Positions 1 through 11,991 of a stretch of DNA of 64,000 bases are shown in pieces; the first letter of the stretch is position 1; each line of letters begins with the position of its first letter. The position numbers were made by a program, and so were the translations under genes. The stretch is from assembly GCF_029873635.1 (NCBI RefSeq), contig NC_080420.1, forward strand, positions 50,545,457 through 50,609,456. Direction: 5' to 3'. The notes under the pieces are model-generated. The model was not told where the DNA came from and made no database searches. It saw nothing but the letters and a program-made list of their open reading frames with translations. Source of the stretch: Malania oleifera. Taxonomy: Eukaryota; Streptophyta; Magnoliopsida; Santalales; Ximeniaceae.

Positions 1-1909
1 GGGTGCCACTTAAGTGACGTCTATGTACCTGATACCATAATCATTATATAATTGTAGCGAAAATAAATGAAATAGTCCCCATAATCTTTTATCAAAGTTC
101 TATACTATTAATATACATCAAAGTTCCTCTAACTCATAATACAAACCATAATATATACTCCGAGCTTCAACCCAACTTAATTACAAAAGTGTTCCTACTA
201 ACACTCACAAAAATCTAATCGGCTATCAACTGTCCCGGAGTTCAGTAACCTCAACCTCAAGACGGTCCTAAAAAGATAATTTGTATAATAGGGTGAGACA
301 CCTCTCAGTAAGGAAGATTAAGTTAACATCAGTGTGTGGTTAGCATGCTACCGTGTTTAAAAAAAACATTTATCTTTCATTTAACTGAAAATAGCATTTA
401 TACATTATATTCACTCTATACTGTTGAAAATATTCATCTCGTTTCCATGGTATAAACAGGTTAGTAATCTAATAATATCATTTACATAAATCTACAGATA
501 TGCATAAAAGACACTCCTTGGGACTAATGCCATTTACTTCCCCCATGGCATGGGTTGTGTAGCCTGAAGGCTGGACTTATGACCTAGGGGATATCAACCC
601 AGATTAAGTCAAAACATACGTCTACATCTAATCTCCGACTATGTAGGCATCCACAACTTGCTTGTGGGAATCCGATTGCCCTACCATATCCTGAAAGTCC
701 GGACTTCCAAGGAAGGTACCTCCTCTACTAAGGCTAATCGGTTGAGACCACCCTACACCTCCTCACGAACAATGTGGGCACACATGATCTAATAATGAAA
801 CTTTAGCAATGGTACAGTGCACATAACATAACTGGTCCTCAAGATTCCTTAAGCATATCATGCAATTTAAGTAATAAAAATTGTATTACAATTCATTTTA
901 TATAAAACCTGTCATAATATAAACTAGGCCTTCGCGGGCATCACATAAAACTATGCCCTTGTGGCCATCATAAAAAATTACTTGTATTTTCACAAACAAT
1001 TCCAATATTTCACAACATTTCATAACCAATTTTATCCATCTGCCACACAATTTTTCGTATACAGTATATCCTATTTATAGCGTCAAACAATATTTTCCAC
1101 CATTCATTTGTTTTTTTACTAAGAATATCATATTATATATCTTAGGTTTAAAAAGACCATTTGAACTGTTGGTTTTCGAAATAACAACTGAAAACATAAA
1201 TAGTCATATATAGTATTTTATTCGATTCACTTTATTAAAACTTCTGATTTAAGTTAATCCCATTACCTAGCTTACGAGAAAGCCTTCTGACACCCTTAAT
1301 CCACTCCTTACAGCATTTAAAGCTCAAAACCCTGAAACACATTTTCCCCAAATTAATCATCCCAACCCACAGAATACTTTACATTAAACGCTCCCTAGGC
1401 CTCCTATACTCCAAAACAACCATGAAATTCCAAAATACCTATTTACCCCGGTTTTGGAGTGGTGCCTAAAAAGACCCCATTTAAGAATCTACTCTGCTAG
1501 ACTTGTAGAGAATTTCCCCCTGATCCTCATGGTAGCTTTCGATCTTCGATATGGGCGACGAATGGCAAAGAAAACGAAGAGAGAGAGGGTGAGGCGCTGG
1601 CTAGAGAAAGAAATCTTAAGGAACTAAAATATCTATTTATAGGTCATTGACCCGGCTAACTTCGTCGATGAATTGACGCCTTCGTCGACGAGCTGTAGAA
1701 AGGCGTTCAATGTCGAATGAAGAGTTTTTTCGATGAACCTTAAGCCTGAAATTTTAGTTGTTCGGGATCTCTTCATCGACGACGCTTTAAACTTCGTCAA
1801 CAAACCATAGAAGGACTTTCATCGACGAAAACAAGGGATTCGTTGACAAAGCTCACTGAAATTACTTTTTAAAAATTTCCTTTATTTTTTCTAGGTTTGA
1901 GTTTCTATA
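1..1909 (-). repeat. 3' LTR of Gyp1 (outer ~30 bp missing)
   Basis: Base 1 aligns with base 14465 of the right LTR, and similarity runs to about 1909, just before the polypurine tract. Read on the minus strand, a TATAAATAG box lies at 1633-1641. A cluster of TCGTCGACGA-like palindromes at about 1660-1855 lies just upstream of it, in U3. A two-unit ~31-bp repeat (GGCATCA.ATAAAACTA) is at 930-977; the other LTR has three units. Confidence 0.9.
1633..1641 (-). promoter_or_regulatory. TATA box of the Gyp1 3' LTR
   Basis: CTATAAATAG on the minus strand, conserved at 16145-16153 in the other LTR. It separates the CG-rich palindrome cluster (upstream) from the transcribed part. Activity is inferred. 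Confidence 0.5.
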
Positions 1910-1922
1910 TTCTCCCCCATTT
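1910..1922 (-). other. Polypurine tract of Gyp1
   Basis: The minus strand reads ATGGGGGAGAA immediately before the 3' LTR, the expected plus-strand primer position. Confidence 0.75.
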
Positions 1923-2224
1923 ATAAAAATTTCTCCCTAGAAATTTGCAAACTGATTCCCATCATATCCTTCTCTCACCACCCCTCTCTACCAAAGAGTA
2001 GGTAGCCACCCACATAGCAGTCCCGTCCCAAATTTATTAACTACTCTCACTTATGGCATAGGAAAACCGTGGTTACATATATTGTCTCGAGGGATTACAA
2101 TATTCATACAAAACACTCCCAAATACCATTCATAAAATAAAAAACCTTAAACAACTAATAAACTAGACAAACCCACCTTACCTAACTCGCAATATAAACT
2201 AATACTTACCTGAGCAACTGTATT

Positions 2225-2879
2225 GGTCCGACTACCACTGATCCCCACTAAAAAGATGTGGGTATTTCTAACGTATTTCTAACTCTAACTCCCACTAAAA
2301 AGCCTCCTCCACTGCATAATTATGCCACAGAACCTTTACTAATGGTATATCCTTAGTACGTAGTCCCTATATTTTCCAATCCAAAATCTGAACTGGTACC
2401 TCCTTGTATGCCAGAGTATCCTTGATCTCCAAAAGTTCATAACTTATCACGTGCAAAGGATCTGACATGTACATTCTCAGCATTGATACATGGAAAACAT
2501 TATGAACCCTAGATAACACTGGGGGTAATGCCACTCGATAAGCAACTGGACCAATCCTTTCCAGGATCTCAAATGGCCCAATGTATCGAGGGCTTAATTT
2601 GCCTTTCTTCCCAAACATCATCACCCCCTTCATCAGAACGATCCTTAAGAATATCATATCACCAATCTCGAATTCTAGCTCTTTTCAATGAGTATCCGCA
2701 TAACTTTTCTGCCAACTTTGTGCTGCTTTAATCCTCTCTCTAGTAACCTCAACCTTTGCAGAGGTCTGCTGAACTAACTCTGGCCCCAAAATTTGCTGCT
2801 CGCCTACCTCATCCGAGTACAACGGAGATCGACACTGGCGACCATACAAAGCTTCATATGGTTCCATCTCGATGTTGGC
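2225..2879 (-). pseudogene. Gyp1 integrase C-terminus and chromodomain tail (broken)
   Basis: The upper part reads PYEALYGRQCRSPL, the conserved end of the gypsy integrase core. A GPF/Y module follows ([19 protein letters not shown], then VAYRVALPP and [11 protein letters not shown]), which contributes to DNA binding in gypsy integrases. The last part reads IPLVKVLWHNYAVEEA, a stop, WELELEIR, a stop, KYPHLF, which matches the chromodomain-type tail of Tekay/Del elements that guides insertion to marked chromatin. There is a frameshift or stop near 2685 and two stops in the tail. The C-terminal DNA-binding part is one of the longest open stretches left in this element. Confidence 0.85.
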
Positions 2880-3859
2880 CTAATAACTGTTATCATATTC
2901 AAACTCTACGAGCGGTAAATACCATATCCAACTATCCCTAAAATCCAGTACACATGCCCGCAGCATATCCTCTAGAATTTGAATGGTCCTCCCAAACTGT
3001 CCATCCGTCTGCGGGTGAAATGCGGTACTGAATGTGAATTGAGATCCCAAAGCATCCTGCAAACTCTTTCAGAACCAAGAAGTGAAATGTGGATCTCGAT
3101 TTGAAACAATAGAAACTAGGACACCATGGAGTCATACAATTTCTTGAACATAAATCTTTGCCAGCCTATCCATAAAGTAACTGACTCTGATTAAGATGAA
3201 GTGTGCAGTCTTTGTCATCCGATCCACAATAACCCATATACCATTCTTCCCATGCACCGTCAAAGGAAACTCTAATACAAAATCCATCGAGATATGCTCC
3301 CACTTCCACTTAGGAATATCAAGTGGCTGAAGTGGTCCCGCTGGCCTCTAGTGCTCTGCTTTCACCTGCTGGCGTATCAGGAACCTCCCCATGAATTTGG
3401 CAATTTCCCTCTTCATGTTACTCCACCAGAACGATTCTCACAAATCTCTATACATTTTCGTACTTCCAGAATGTACAGTATAGAGAGAGAGCAATGAGCC
3501 TCTTCCAATATCATCTTTTTTAATATATGCGTCGTCGGGCACACATAAACTGGTGTGAAACCTCAAAATCCCATTTCTAGAGACATTGAAGTCTGCATTC
3601 AACCCCTCCTGTATCCCACTAACAATCTCTACCATCTCTGCATCTTTCATCTGAGTTGTCCTGATCTTTTTTCTGTAAAGTCGGTTGTACTACTAGGCTT
3701 GCAATGAATGTCTGATGATTTCCTTCCACTAATTCCAGACCCAACCTTTCCAAATCCATCCTAATATCATGCTGAACCCCAACTGTTGAAACTGATGCAG
3801 GCGCTGACTTTTGAATCAAGGCATCAGCTACCACATTAGCTTTTCCTGGGTGATAATAG
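2880..3859 (-). pseudogene. Gyp1 integrase zinc-binding and catalytic regions (heavily broken)
   Basis: The linker YHPGKANVVADAL joins RNase H to integrase near 3850. Recognisable pieces downstream include DGRDC and FHPQTDGQ...RTIQILEDMLRACVLDF. Pieces fall in different frames, with many stops between 3080 and 3620, so the zinc-binding domain and the first two catalytic aspartates cannot be read in one frame. At the third catalytic position the usual SER before TIQ reads FGR, so the catalytic glutamate is replaced by glycine near 2990. The enzyme would have inserted cDNA into the genome; this copy is dead. Confidence 0.8.
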
Positions 3860-4717
3860 ATGGTACAGTCATAGTCCTCAATGAGCTCGAGTCATCTACG
3901 TTGTCTCATATTCAATTATTTTTAAGTGAAGAAGTACTTTAGACTCTTGTGATTAGTGAAGATCTTGCACTTTTCACCATATAGGTAGTGTTTCCAGATC
4001 TTTAGCGCATACACTACTGCTACTAGCTCCAAGTCATGCGTGTAATAATTCTTCTCATACTCCTTGAGTTGGCGAGAAGCATACACAGGAACCTTCCCCT
4101 GCTGCATAAAGACACACCCAAGCCCTTTCAGAGATGCATCACTATAAATTACAAAGCCACCATCCCCTAATGGAATGGTTAACACTAGCGCTGTGACTAG
4201 TCGTTGCTTCAATTCCTAGAAGCTCTACTCGCACTCACTAGTCCACTCAAATTTACTATTCTTTCTTGTAAGTTGTGTTAAAGGACTTGAAAACCTAGAG
4301 AATCCCTCAACGAATATGCAGGTAGTACCCTACCAAACCCAAGAAACTTATAATCTTTTGCACGTTCTTCAGTCTTGCCCAATCTACTACCGCCTCCACT
4401 TTACTCGGCTCCACTGAGATTTCGTCTCTGGAAACTACATGTCCCAGAAATGCAACCTATTCTAGCCAGAACTCGCACTTCCTGAATTTAGCAAATAAAC
4501 TCATTTCTCTAAGTACTTTCAGTACTAGCCTCAAATGAACATCATGTTCTACAAGACTCTTCAAGTACACTAGGATGTCATCTATGAACACTACGACGAA
4601 TTGATCTAAATATTCATAAAACACCCTATTCATCAGATCCATGAATATTGTAGGTGCGTTCATCAAACCAAACGGTATAACTAGAAGTTTGTAATGGTCA
4701 TATAGAGTTTGAAAAGT
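3860..4717 (-). pseudogene. Gyp1 reverse transcriptase C-terminal half and RNase H (broken)
   Basis: This is the 3' part of an RT interrupted by element G; the N-terminal half resumes at 11992. The frame opens with TLYDHY...[10 protein letters not shown] and contains the FIDDIL catalytic motif (YxDD family), then FLGHVVS and the RT-RNase H connection. RNase H shows [18 protein letters not shown] and HYLYG. The usual TDHKSL reads TNHKSL, so one metal-binding aspartate is replaced by asparagine. Stops occur after CEFWLE and around 4215 and 3920. The polymerase would copy element RNA to DNA and RNase H would remove the RNA. Confidence 0.85.
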
Positions 4718-5126
4718 TGTCTTGATTATGCGCTTAAACTGCATAATTAGGTGTTTTAATTCGTGCATTAGGACTTATATTTTTAATTAAATGCCTGATT
4801 ACTCTCAATATATTAACAAAGTGTCCTATTTATAATCTCTGATTTTATTGAGAAATTTATGAACTTTTGGAATTTTTTTATCACAGAAAAGTTATCGAGA
4901 GCTAAAACCAGCACCAATTCATAATTCATGCATAACGTTTCTATTTGAACTCTGATCGAGACGCTTCAAAATCCTAGAGAAAGATATAAATATTACCTAC
5001 AACTTTCATGTTTTGAGCTTTGAGAGATACGGGCTCCAAGGGGGTCAAGATTGGCTTCGTTCGTAAAGGAATAAAAAGAAGAAAGAAGAATGAAAAAAAA
5101 TATAATACCTTTGATGTGAGCCGGCC

Positions 5127-5594
5127 ATGCAGGCCGGGCCGGGTCATCTTGTCAAGTATGCCTGTGCGCTAGGGTTGCCATCCCCCCTCCCTATTTACAT
5201 TTTTTCCCCCTTGTTCAGTAGCAGCCCCTGGGGCCCTCTGCCCTGCTCTTTCTCTCCCTCTCTCTTCTTCAAACTCTCTTTTTCTCTCCCTAACTCTTCC
5301 CTTCCTACTCCCTCTCTTCCCTTGATTCTCTTCAACTCTCACAACATCTCTCCCTTTTTTCTCTCCCAAACTCTCTTTCTCTCCTCCCTCAGTCTCTTTT
5401 TCTCCCTAATTCTCCTTATCCTCTCGGCTGCACCTACTGCCATATCAGAACCCGAAGCACAGTCACCACTCCTAGCTGCTTCTCCCTTCCCTGCAGACAC
5501 AACCACGACCACCATACATTCTAGCCACCAGCAACACCCGAGAATTTCCAGGCCACTGCTGCTCCGGCTAACCACCAGAACACACCACCTCTAG
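5127..5594 (+). other. Open frame within the G 5' LTR, start conserved in the other LTR
   Basis: The frame starts MQ.G.GHL..YA..LGLPSPLPIYIF in both LTRs (here and 10502-11032) and then runs into a Ser/Pro/Leu-rich low-complexity stretch encoded by the CT tract. I recognise no domain. The openness is probably a by-product of a pyrimidine-rich leader, which has few stops, rather than a protein gene. Confidence 0.3.
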
Positions 5595-5928
5595 CAACTT
5601 CTGTTATGTTGCACAGCTACCCGAAGCACTACTCTAGATTTCCAGCCACAGCCACCCGAGGGTCCTCTCTGCAACCCACATACACAGCCATACACAGCCA
5701 GCAGCAAGCATCCACACAGCTTTCTATTTCTCTCTCTTTCTTTTATCCTTTCTTTTTTTAATTTGTAAGTTAGTTGGATATTGATAAAAGTTTAGTTTTT
5801 TAAGTTTATTTGAAATTTTAAATGTTGAATATTGTTTAAGGTATTTAATTATTATTGAAGTTATTTATTTATTTATTTTAGCGGTAGATTTAATTTAATC
5901 ATTTAAATTAAGTTCACTTTGGTTTTTA

Positions 5929-5930
5929 AA

Positions 5931-5976
<46 letters not shown>

Positions 5977-6016
5977 GTAATAATTATAATAATAATAAAA
6001 ATAATAATAATAATAA
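5929..6016 (+). repeat. AAT microsatellite in the G 5' LTR
   Basis: An interrupted (AAT)n run, absent from the sister LTR, where an A/G-rich stretch stands at 11320-11370. It expanded after insertion or differed between the two copies. Confidence 0.9.
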
Positions 6017-6659
6017 AAAAATAAAAAAAAAAAATAAAAAAAATTTTTTTTTGTTTTTAGAAATTAAATTTATTGTTTTTTTTTTCAAGATTTAATTTTT
6101 TGTTGAAGCTCGATTTAGTTAGAATCGGTTTTATTAAAGTTTGTATTTTTATTGTGTCTAGTTTTTGCTCAAGTCGTTAAAGGCATAATTTTTGTTCTAA
6201 TTCTTGGTTGACTTTTAATTTTGATTTTGGTTTAAGTTTTTAATTTTGTTAAAGATTCAGTTTTTATCGCTCGCATTTGCGTTTGAGTGAGTTTCATTAT
6301 TGCGTGTTTTAATTACGTGCTAAAGTTACCATCTTTTCTATTTTGAAGTTTAACACGTGTTTCGATGTCAGCCTAATCAAATGTAGGGTTGTTCTTATTA
6401 TTTAATTCAGTGCATGCTAGGATTAGGGTTTAATTCGTGTGTTCCTTTAATTTGTCAAAAGAAATCTCAACCAATCCTAAAAACCCTGAATCTGAACTGA
6501 GTTCAGTAACTTTTTAATTTCAATTGGAAAAACGTAAAATTTGATATTAAACTACATTCCCTGAAGAGATGATCTAGCCTTTGGGCTGAATATTACACGA
6601 CAGAACTCCTATACTTAGGATAACTTCTGAGCTACTCATTTTTCGAGTGAGTCAAGTTT

Positions 6660-6678
6660 TTGGCGCCATAACTGAGGA
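6660..6678 (+). other. Primer-binding site of G
   Basis: TTGGCGCCATAACTGAGGA lies 5 bp past the 5' LTR. TGGCGCC... is the primer site typical of Athila/Tat gypsy elements (tRNA-Asp-type complement), with a few mismatches. Confidence 0.7.
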
Positions 6679-6812
6679 ATGTCGATCTTAGTCTCAAATT
6701 ATCATTTTTCCCATCATTTTAATTAGTCTCATGAAAAAAATAAAAAATAAAAAACCAAAACAAAAAGAAGAAAAAAAATTGAGTTTTGAAAAAAAAAGAT
6801 AAACAAATAAAT

Positions 6813-8558
6813 ATGGCTACACCTGCACCACGCACGATGATGGACTTTTTCTAGCTTCAATACACCATTGCACCATCTACCACTATTTTACCTAATGAAG
6901 AACTTGATTTCATGATGCAGCATGGGAGGACGTCATTGCTACCCCAGTTCTACAGAATGGAATCTGAGTGCCCTTATCAGCACCTGACAGAGTTCAAGTT
7001 AACTTGCAATATTTTTTTCTCTCATGCTAGAGCTGATGAATCTACTAGACTGCGTTTATTTCTTACCTCTTTGAAGGATGGAGCATAGATGTGATTTAAT
7101 TCCTTGAGACCTCACTCTATCACTAATTGGGCTGATATGGAGCATGAATTTCTACATATGTTTTGTCCCTCACAGAGAACTTAATTTTTGCAAGAACAGA
7201 TTATTTAGTTTGTGCAGCAAGCTAACGAGACGTTTCGGGCTTGCTGGGAGCAATTCAAAGATCTACTAAGTACTTGTTCACATCATGGATTTGAATCATG
7301 GAGGTTAGTTAATCATTTTTATACTACTCTTACCCTTGATTGCAAGTACTTTGTCTAGACCATGTGCACTGAAGAACCCTTCAGCGAGGAATCGAATCAG
7401 GTACTATTATTCTTCGATTACCTAGCTAAAAGTGTCCCACTGTGGAATACACGATACAATCAGGCAACTATAATAGTATACCCTATCAGCACAATCAGTG
7501 GTGGAGATACATATGAGCCAACATATTACCGAGACACCCTTCCATCTCAGTATCAGCCACAACAGATCCCTCAGAGCTGTGCGCCGTTAGGATTTCCTGA
7601 TGATAGCATGACAAAGATGGTGAATATGCTCCAAAAATTCATGCAAATTCAAATCAAACAGTCTACTCAGGCTTTAAATGAATTGCGGGATGTTGTTAAT
7701 GCGATAAGTGCACGGTTGGATATCTTAGCAAAAGAGGAATTTCCAGTGGAACCTTAGCCTAGTCCTCAAGAATACCAGTAGCAACAACAACAACAACAAA
7801 TACATGATGTTTCTCTTGAGATAGCGGAGGCGACCATTACTTTGAGAAGCGGGAAAGAATTTTCCCAACCTGAGATTCTTATCGCCAAACAACCAGTTGT
7901 CCCGGCACTTGAAAGTACGGCTAAAACAGATGAAGTCCAAGAAAAATTAGAGGAAACGGGCCTAGAAATGAAGCAGTCAGTTAATAAGGAGGCTGATACT
8001 AATAAGAAATACCAACCTATGGTACCTTATCCTCAAAGCTTGGCAGCTATGGAACCATCACTCCCAACTGAATTAAATGTCAAGGAGCCCGATGCTGAAG
8101 AAGATCCCTACAGTGGTAAGATGTTTCGTACACCCGATAAAGAGGGTAAGCAGAATGGTGAACGTTTAACTTTTAAGGAATCAGGTAAAGCTTTTAATGC
8201 TAATGCTTATGAAGAACTCAAGGTAACTGTTCCAACAACTTCCCCTCAAACGCCAGTTCGTAAAGAAGTAAATTTCCTGGAAAATATGCTGAATAAAGAC
8301 CCTTGCTTATTAAAACAAGAAAGTCGATCTGCACACGTATTGTCTAGTATTTTGACGAGTATTAATTCATTTGAGGCTAACTTTCGTGTAGGTATGAAGA
8401 TTAATTTATTGTGGCGGCTCAAATTTGGAGACTCACTAGTTCAATTTATAAACCTGCACCCACCAGATGAAATTCCTCCAACGCCTCCGCCAAACAACTG
8501 TGATGTTTTTCATTTTTTTACTTTTCATTTTGTTTTACCTTATTTTATTTTTAGTTAA
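6813..8558 (+). pseudogene. G gag (Athila-like capsid protein), point-stop pseudogene
   Basis: Translation from ATG 6813 stays in one frame for about 580 codons, broken only by single stop codons. The capsid (retrotransposon gag) core is seen as FNSLRPHSITNWADMEHEFL, then FCPSQRT, FVQQANETFRACWEQFKDLL and CSHHGFESWRLVNHFY. Further on come a coiled, Gln-rich stretch and LRSGKEFSQPE, typical of Athila-type gag. Most stops are TAG or TGA at codons where CAG or TGG is expected, for example within the polyglutamine run near 7781. I saw no frameshift, which points to decay by C-to-T change. The tail has a Pro-rich segment, EIPPTPPP. The gag would form the particle that packages element RNA. Confidence 0.85.
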
Positions 8559-10233
8559 TTTTCAGGTACATTATCTTGTAGTTTAGATTTCATTTTCCAT
8601 TACTTCTCCACCCAGGTACACCTTATTTCTCCCATGCACAGTTTTTCGATTTCCTCTACGCTTTCACATTGAGGACAATGTTCCACTTTAGTTGGAGGGT
8701 GAGCATTTGCATGTGACACTGTGCACGTATACTTGCTAGGTTTTATATATTAATTTGAAAGAAAAAAAACAAAAAATAAAAAAACAAAAAACAAAATTAA
8801 AAAAAAAAAATTCAAAGAAAGATAGAAAGGAAGAGTAATGAGGAACTACACTGAATTATGCCATGATTAACACTAACTTATACGCTTCACATACTTGCAT
8901 ATAACTTAAGAATTACACACTTGAGTCATTTATGCATAACTTCTCTTTATATGACTTTGTAACTCCATGAAGAATTGATTGGTAGTACACTCGTATTAAT
9001 CTGGGTATATAATTTCTTGTATTTACACAACATCTCATAAGGCTGAATAGACACATTCATGTGATTCGTTGCACTTAGGGTACCTTATGAGCAATGAGAG
9101 AACACCCATGCCAACTATGACACCTTGTGAGATATCCTTGAGCAATTTATCGTCCTTTTGAGTGTTAACATCAAATCAGAGTTCATGAAACTCAGTTCTC
9201 TTTTCTTCTGGATGATTCCTTGTACACTAGTCTCTATTTTTGTCTTGCTAGCCTAGAGGTGACATCTAGTGGGGAGATAGAAACCTAGGTCTTGTAGCGT
9301 ACTCAAGATGTGAAGGCTGAGCCACCCCTAGAGATAGACTTAGTTCATGGACTACTATTCGAGCTTAATTCCCATTGATGGTATGAAGATAACAAAAGAA
9401 GTGTAATGATTGTCCTAATTAACTAAGAAAAGACAGAAAATGAAGAATGAGCAGAAGATAGAATAAGAAATATAAATGCACATGAAATGAAATGCTAATG
9501 CTTGCTCCATAGAAATACCATAAAAAACGTCAAGGACACAACACATGTTCTCCACGTATGAAGATTCTTCAACCATTTAATGCCTCAGATGTATTCACGT
9601 CAAGTTTGTGAATAAGTTGATCTAGGGTGGTCTTGATTGGACACGGCAAGTAGGTGAGAAAATGTTAGGGTGAAGGACCCGACACCTCATAGATAGGCTA
9701 AATCCTTCTCAGACTAGTCCACTCCATATACGTAGCATTTCTTCCTTTCAATATGTGGGATGTTTGATCGTGACACTCCTCCTCACATATGATGAGTGAA
9801 CTCATTCCTTTTAAGTGTTCTTGAGGGTATACTAGTTAGACCAAGTCAAAATGATCATTCCGTAGGTGTCCATTGGTATCCTAAATTTAATGAGTCACAC
9901 ACATCACACACACCTCAAGATTTTACTAATTTATACTCGAACTTATATGACCGCATTAACTCTGAATTGTGCCACTAGTTAACTTCATTTGAGTATACTA
10001 TTCTTAAATTCTATATAAACTATGAAACTTGCATGAGTGACGTGCTTCGGAGTTGTGTGCATTGAATATGAATGAGCTTGTGTGAAATTTAGTTATATTC
10101 CTATATGTGAAATGGTATGGTTGTGTCGCATATGCATTGATTTCATGTTCTCTAGAGTTAGTAATTGTGGATACCAACCTGAAATTCATTCACGTTATTT
10201 GCTAGAAACTAGTAAAATGTTAGTCGGGGGGTG
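8559..10233 (+). other. Non-coding internal region of G with polypurine tract
   Basis: No coding similarity is seen where pol would be. CATTGAGGACAATGT at about 8671 and the G-rich stretch after it resemble post-gag sequence of Athila/Tat elements. A-rich runs lie at 8760-8815. AGTCGGGGGGTG at 10222-10233 is the polypurine tract touching the 3' LTR. Confidence 0.65.
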
Positions 10234-11986
10234 TGATTATGCGCTTAAACTGCGTAATTAGGCATTTTAGTTCGTGCATAACCGGCACCAGTTCGTAATT
10301 CATGCATTACTTTTTCATCCGAGCTCTAATTGAGACAATTCAAAATCTTGGAGAAAGAAGAAAAGATTACAAACAACTTTTGTGTTTTGAGCTTTGAGAG
10401 ATACGGGCTCCAGGGGGTCAAGATTGGCTTCGTTTGTAAACGAATAAAAAGAAGAAAGAAAAAAGAAAAAAAATATATAATATTTTTTATGTGACCCGGC
10501 CATGCAGGGCGGGTCAGGTCATCTTGCCAGGTATGCCCGTGAGCTAGGGCTGCCATCCCCCCTCCCTATTTATATTTTTACCCCTTGTTCAGCAGTAGCC
10601 CCCAGAGCCCTCTGCCCTGCTCTTTCTCTCCCTCTCTCTTCTTCAAACTCTCTTTTTTTTTCTCCCTATCCCTTCCCTTCCTCCTCCCTCTCTTCCCCTA
10701 CTTCTCTTCAACTCTCACAGCATCTCTCCCTCACTCTCTTTCTCTCCCTAACTCTCTTTCTCTCCTCCCTCAGTCTCCTTCTCTTCCTATTTCTCCCTCT
10801 CCTCTTGGCTGCACCTACTGCCATACCAAAACCCGAAGCACAATCACCACTCCCAGCTGCTCCTCCCTTCCCTATAGACATAGCCACGACCACCTCCCAT
10901 TCTAGCCACCAGCAACACCTGAGGAGTTCGAGGCCATTGCTGCTCCGGCCAACCACCAAAACACACCACCTCCAGCAACTTCTGTTGTGTTGCACAACTA
11001 CCCGAAGCACTACTCCACATTTCCAGCCATAGCCACCTGAGGGTCCTCTCTGCAACCCACGTACATAGCCATACACAGCTAGCAGCAAGCATCCCCACGA
11101 CTTTCTCTTTCTCTCTCTTTCTTTTATATTTTCTTTTTTTTAAAATTTTTTAGTTAGTTGGATATTGATAAAAGTTTAGTTTTTAAAGTTTAATTAAAAT
11201 TTTAAATGTTGAATATTGTTTAAGGTATTTAATTATTATTGGAGTTATTTATTTATTTTTTTTCTCTTAATTAGTGGTAGATTTAATTTAATCATTTAAA
11301 TTAAGTCCAGTTTGGTTTTTTAAAAAAAAAGAAGAAAAAAAGAAAAAAAAGAATAAAATAAAAAAAATATTGTTTTTGTTTTTATAAATTAAATTAGTTG
11401 TCTTTTTTTTTTTTCAAGATTTAATTTTTTGTTGAAGCTCGATTTAGGTAGCGTCAGTTTTATTAAAGTTTGTATTTTTATTGTGTCTAGTTATTGCTCA
11501 AGTTGTTAAAGGCATAATTTTTGTTCAAATTCTTGGTTGACTTTTAATTTTGATTTTGGTTTAAGTTTTTAATTTTGTTAAAGATTTAGTTTTTATCGCT
11601 CACATTTGCGTTTGAGTGAGTTTCATTATTGCGTGTTTTAATTACGTGCTAAAGTTACCATCTTTTCTATTCTGAAGTTTAACGCGTGTTTCGATGTCAG
11701 CCTGATTAGATGTAGGGTTTCAGTTCTTGTTATTTAATTTAGTGCATGCTAGGATTAGGGTTTAATTTGCATGTTCATTCAATTTGTCAAAAGAAATCTC
11801 AACCAATCCTAAAAACCCCGAATCTGAACTGAGTTCAGTAACTATTTAATTTCAATTGGAAAAACATAAAATTTAAGATTAAACCGCATTCCGTGAGGAG
11901 ACGATCTAACCTTTAAGTTGAATATTACACAACATAACTCCTATACTTGGGATAGCTTCCGAGCTGCTTATTTTTCGAGTGAGTCA
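10234..11986 (+). repeat. 3' LTR of G
   Basis: Direct repeat of 4723-6654, ending GAGTGAGTCA before the target duplication TGTCT. It contains the same CT tract (about 10620-10800) and open frame (10502-11032). Confidence 0.9.
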
Positions 11987-11991
11987 TGTCT

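Larger units (their letters stand above)
4723..6654 (+). repeat. 5' LTR of G
   Basis: It matches 10234-11986 along its whole length and is longer mainly because of an AAT microsatellite. A strongly pyrimidine-rich CT tract lies at about 5240-5420. An open frame of 155 codons (5127-5594) runs through it and is also open in the other LTR. Confidence 0.9.
4723..11986 (+). mobile_element. G: Athila-like gag-only LTR retrotransposon (LARD-like)
   Basis: The LTRs at 4723-6654 and 10234-11986 begin TGATTATGCGC and end GAGTGAGTCA. The target duplication TGTCT is seen at 4718-4722 and 11987-11991, and removing the element restores the Gyp1 RT frame between VSKT and TFQTLY. A TGGCGCC primer site follows the 5' LTR and a G-rich polypurine tract precedes the 3' LTR. 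Only gag is present, with no protease, RT or integrase, so this copy would have needed helper proteins. The stretch CATTGAGGACAATGT followed by TTGGAGGGTG after gag resembles the post-gag region of Athila/Tat-type elements. Confidence 0.88.

Noticed and set aside
5169-5575. Minus frames rich in Arg/Glu across the G LTR
   Set aside because: Shadow of the CT-rich tract; no domain.
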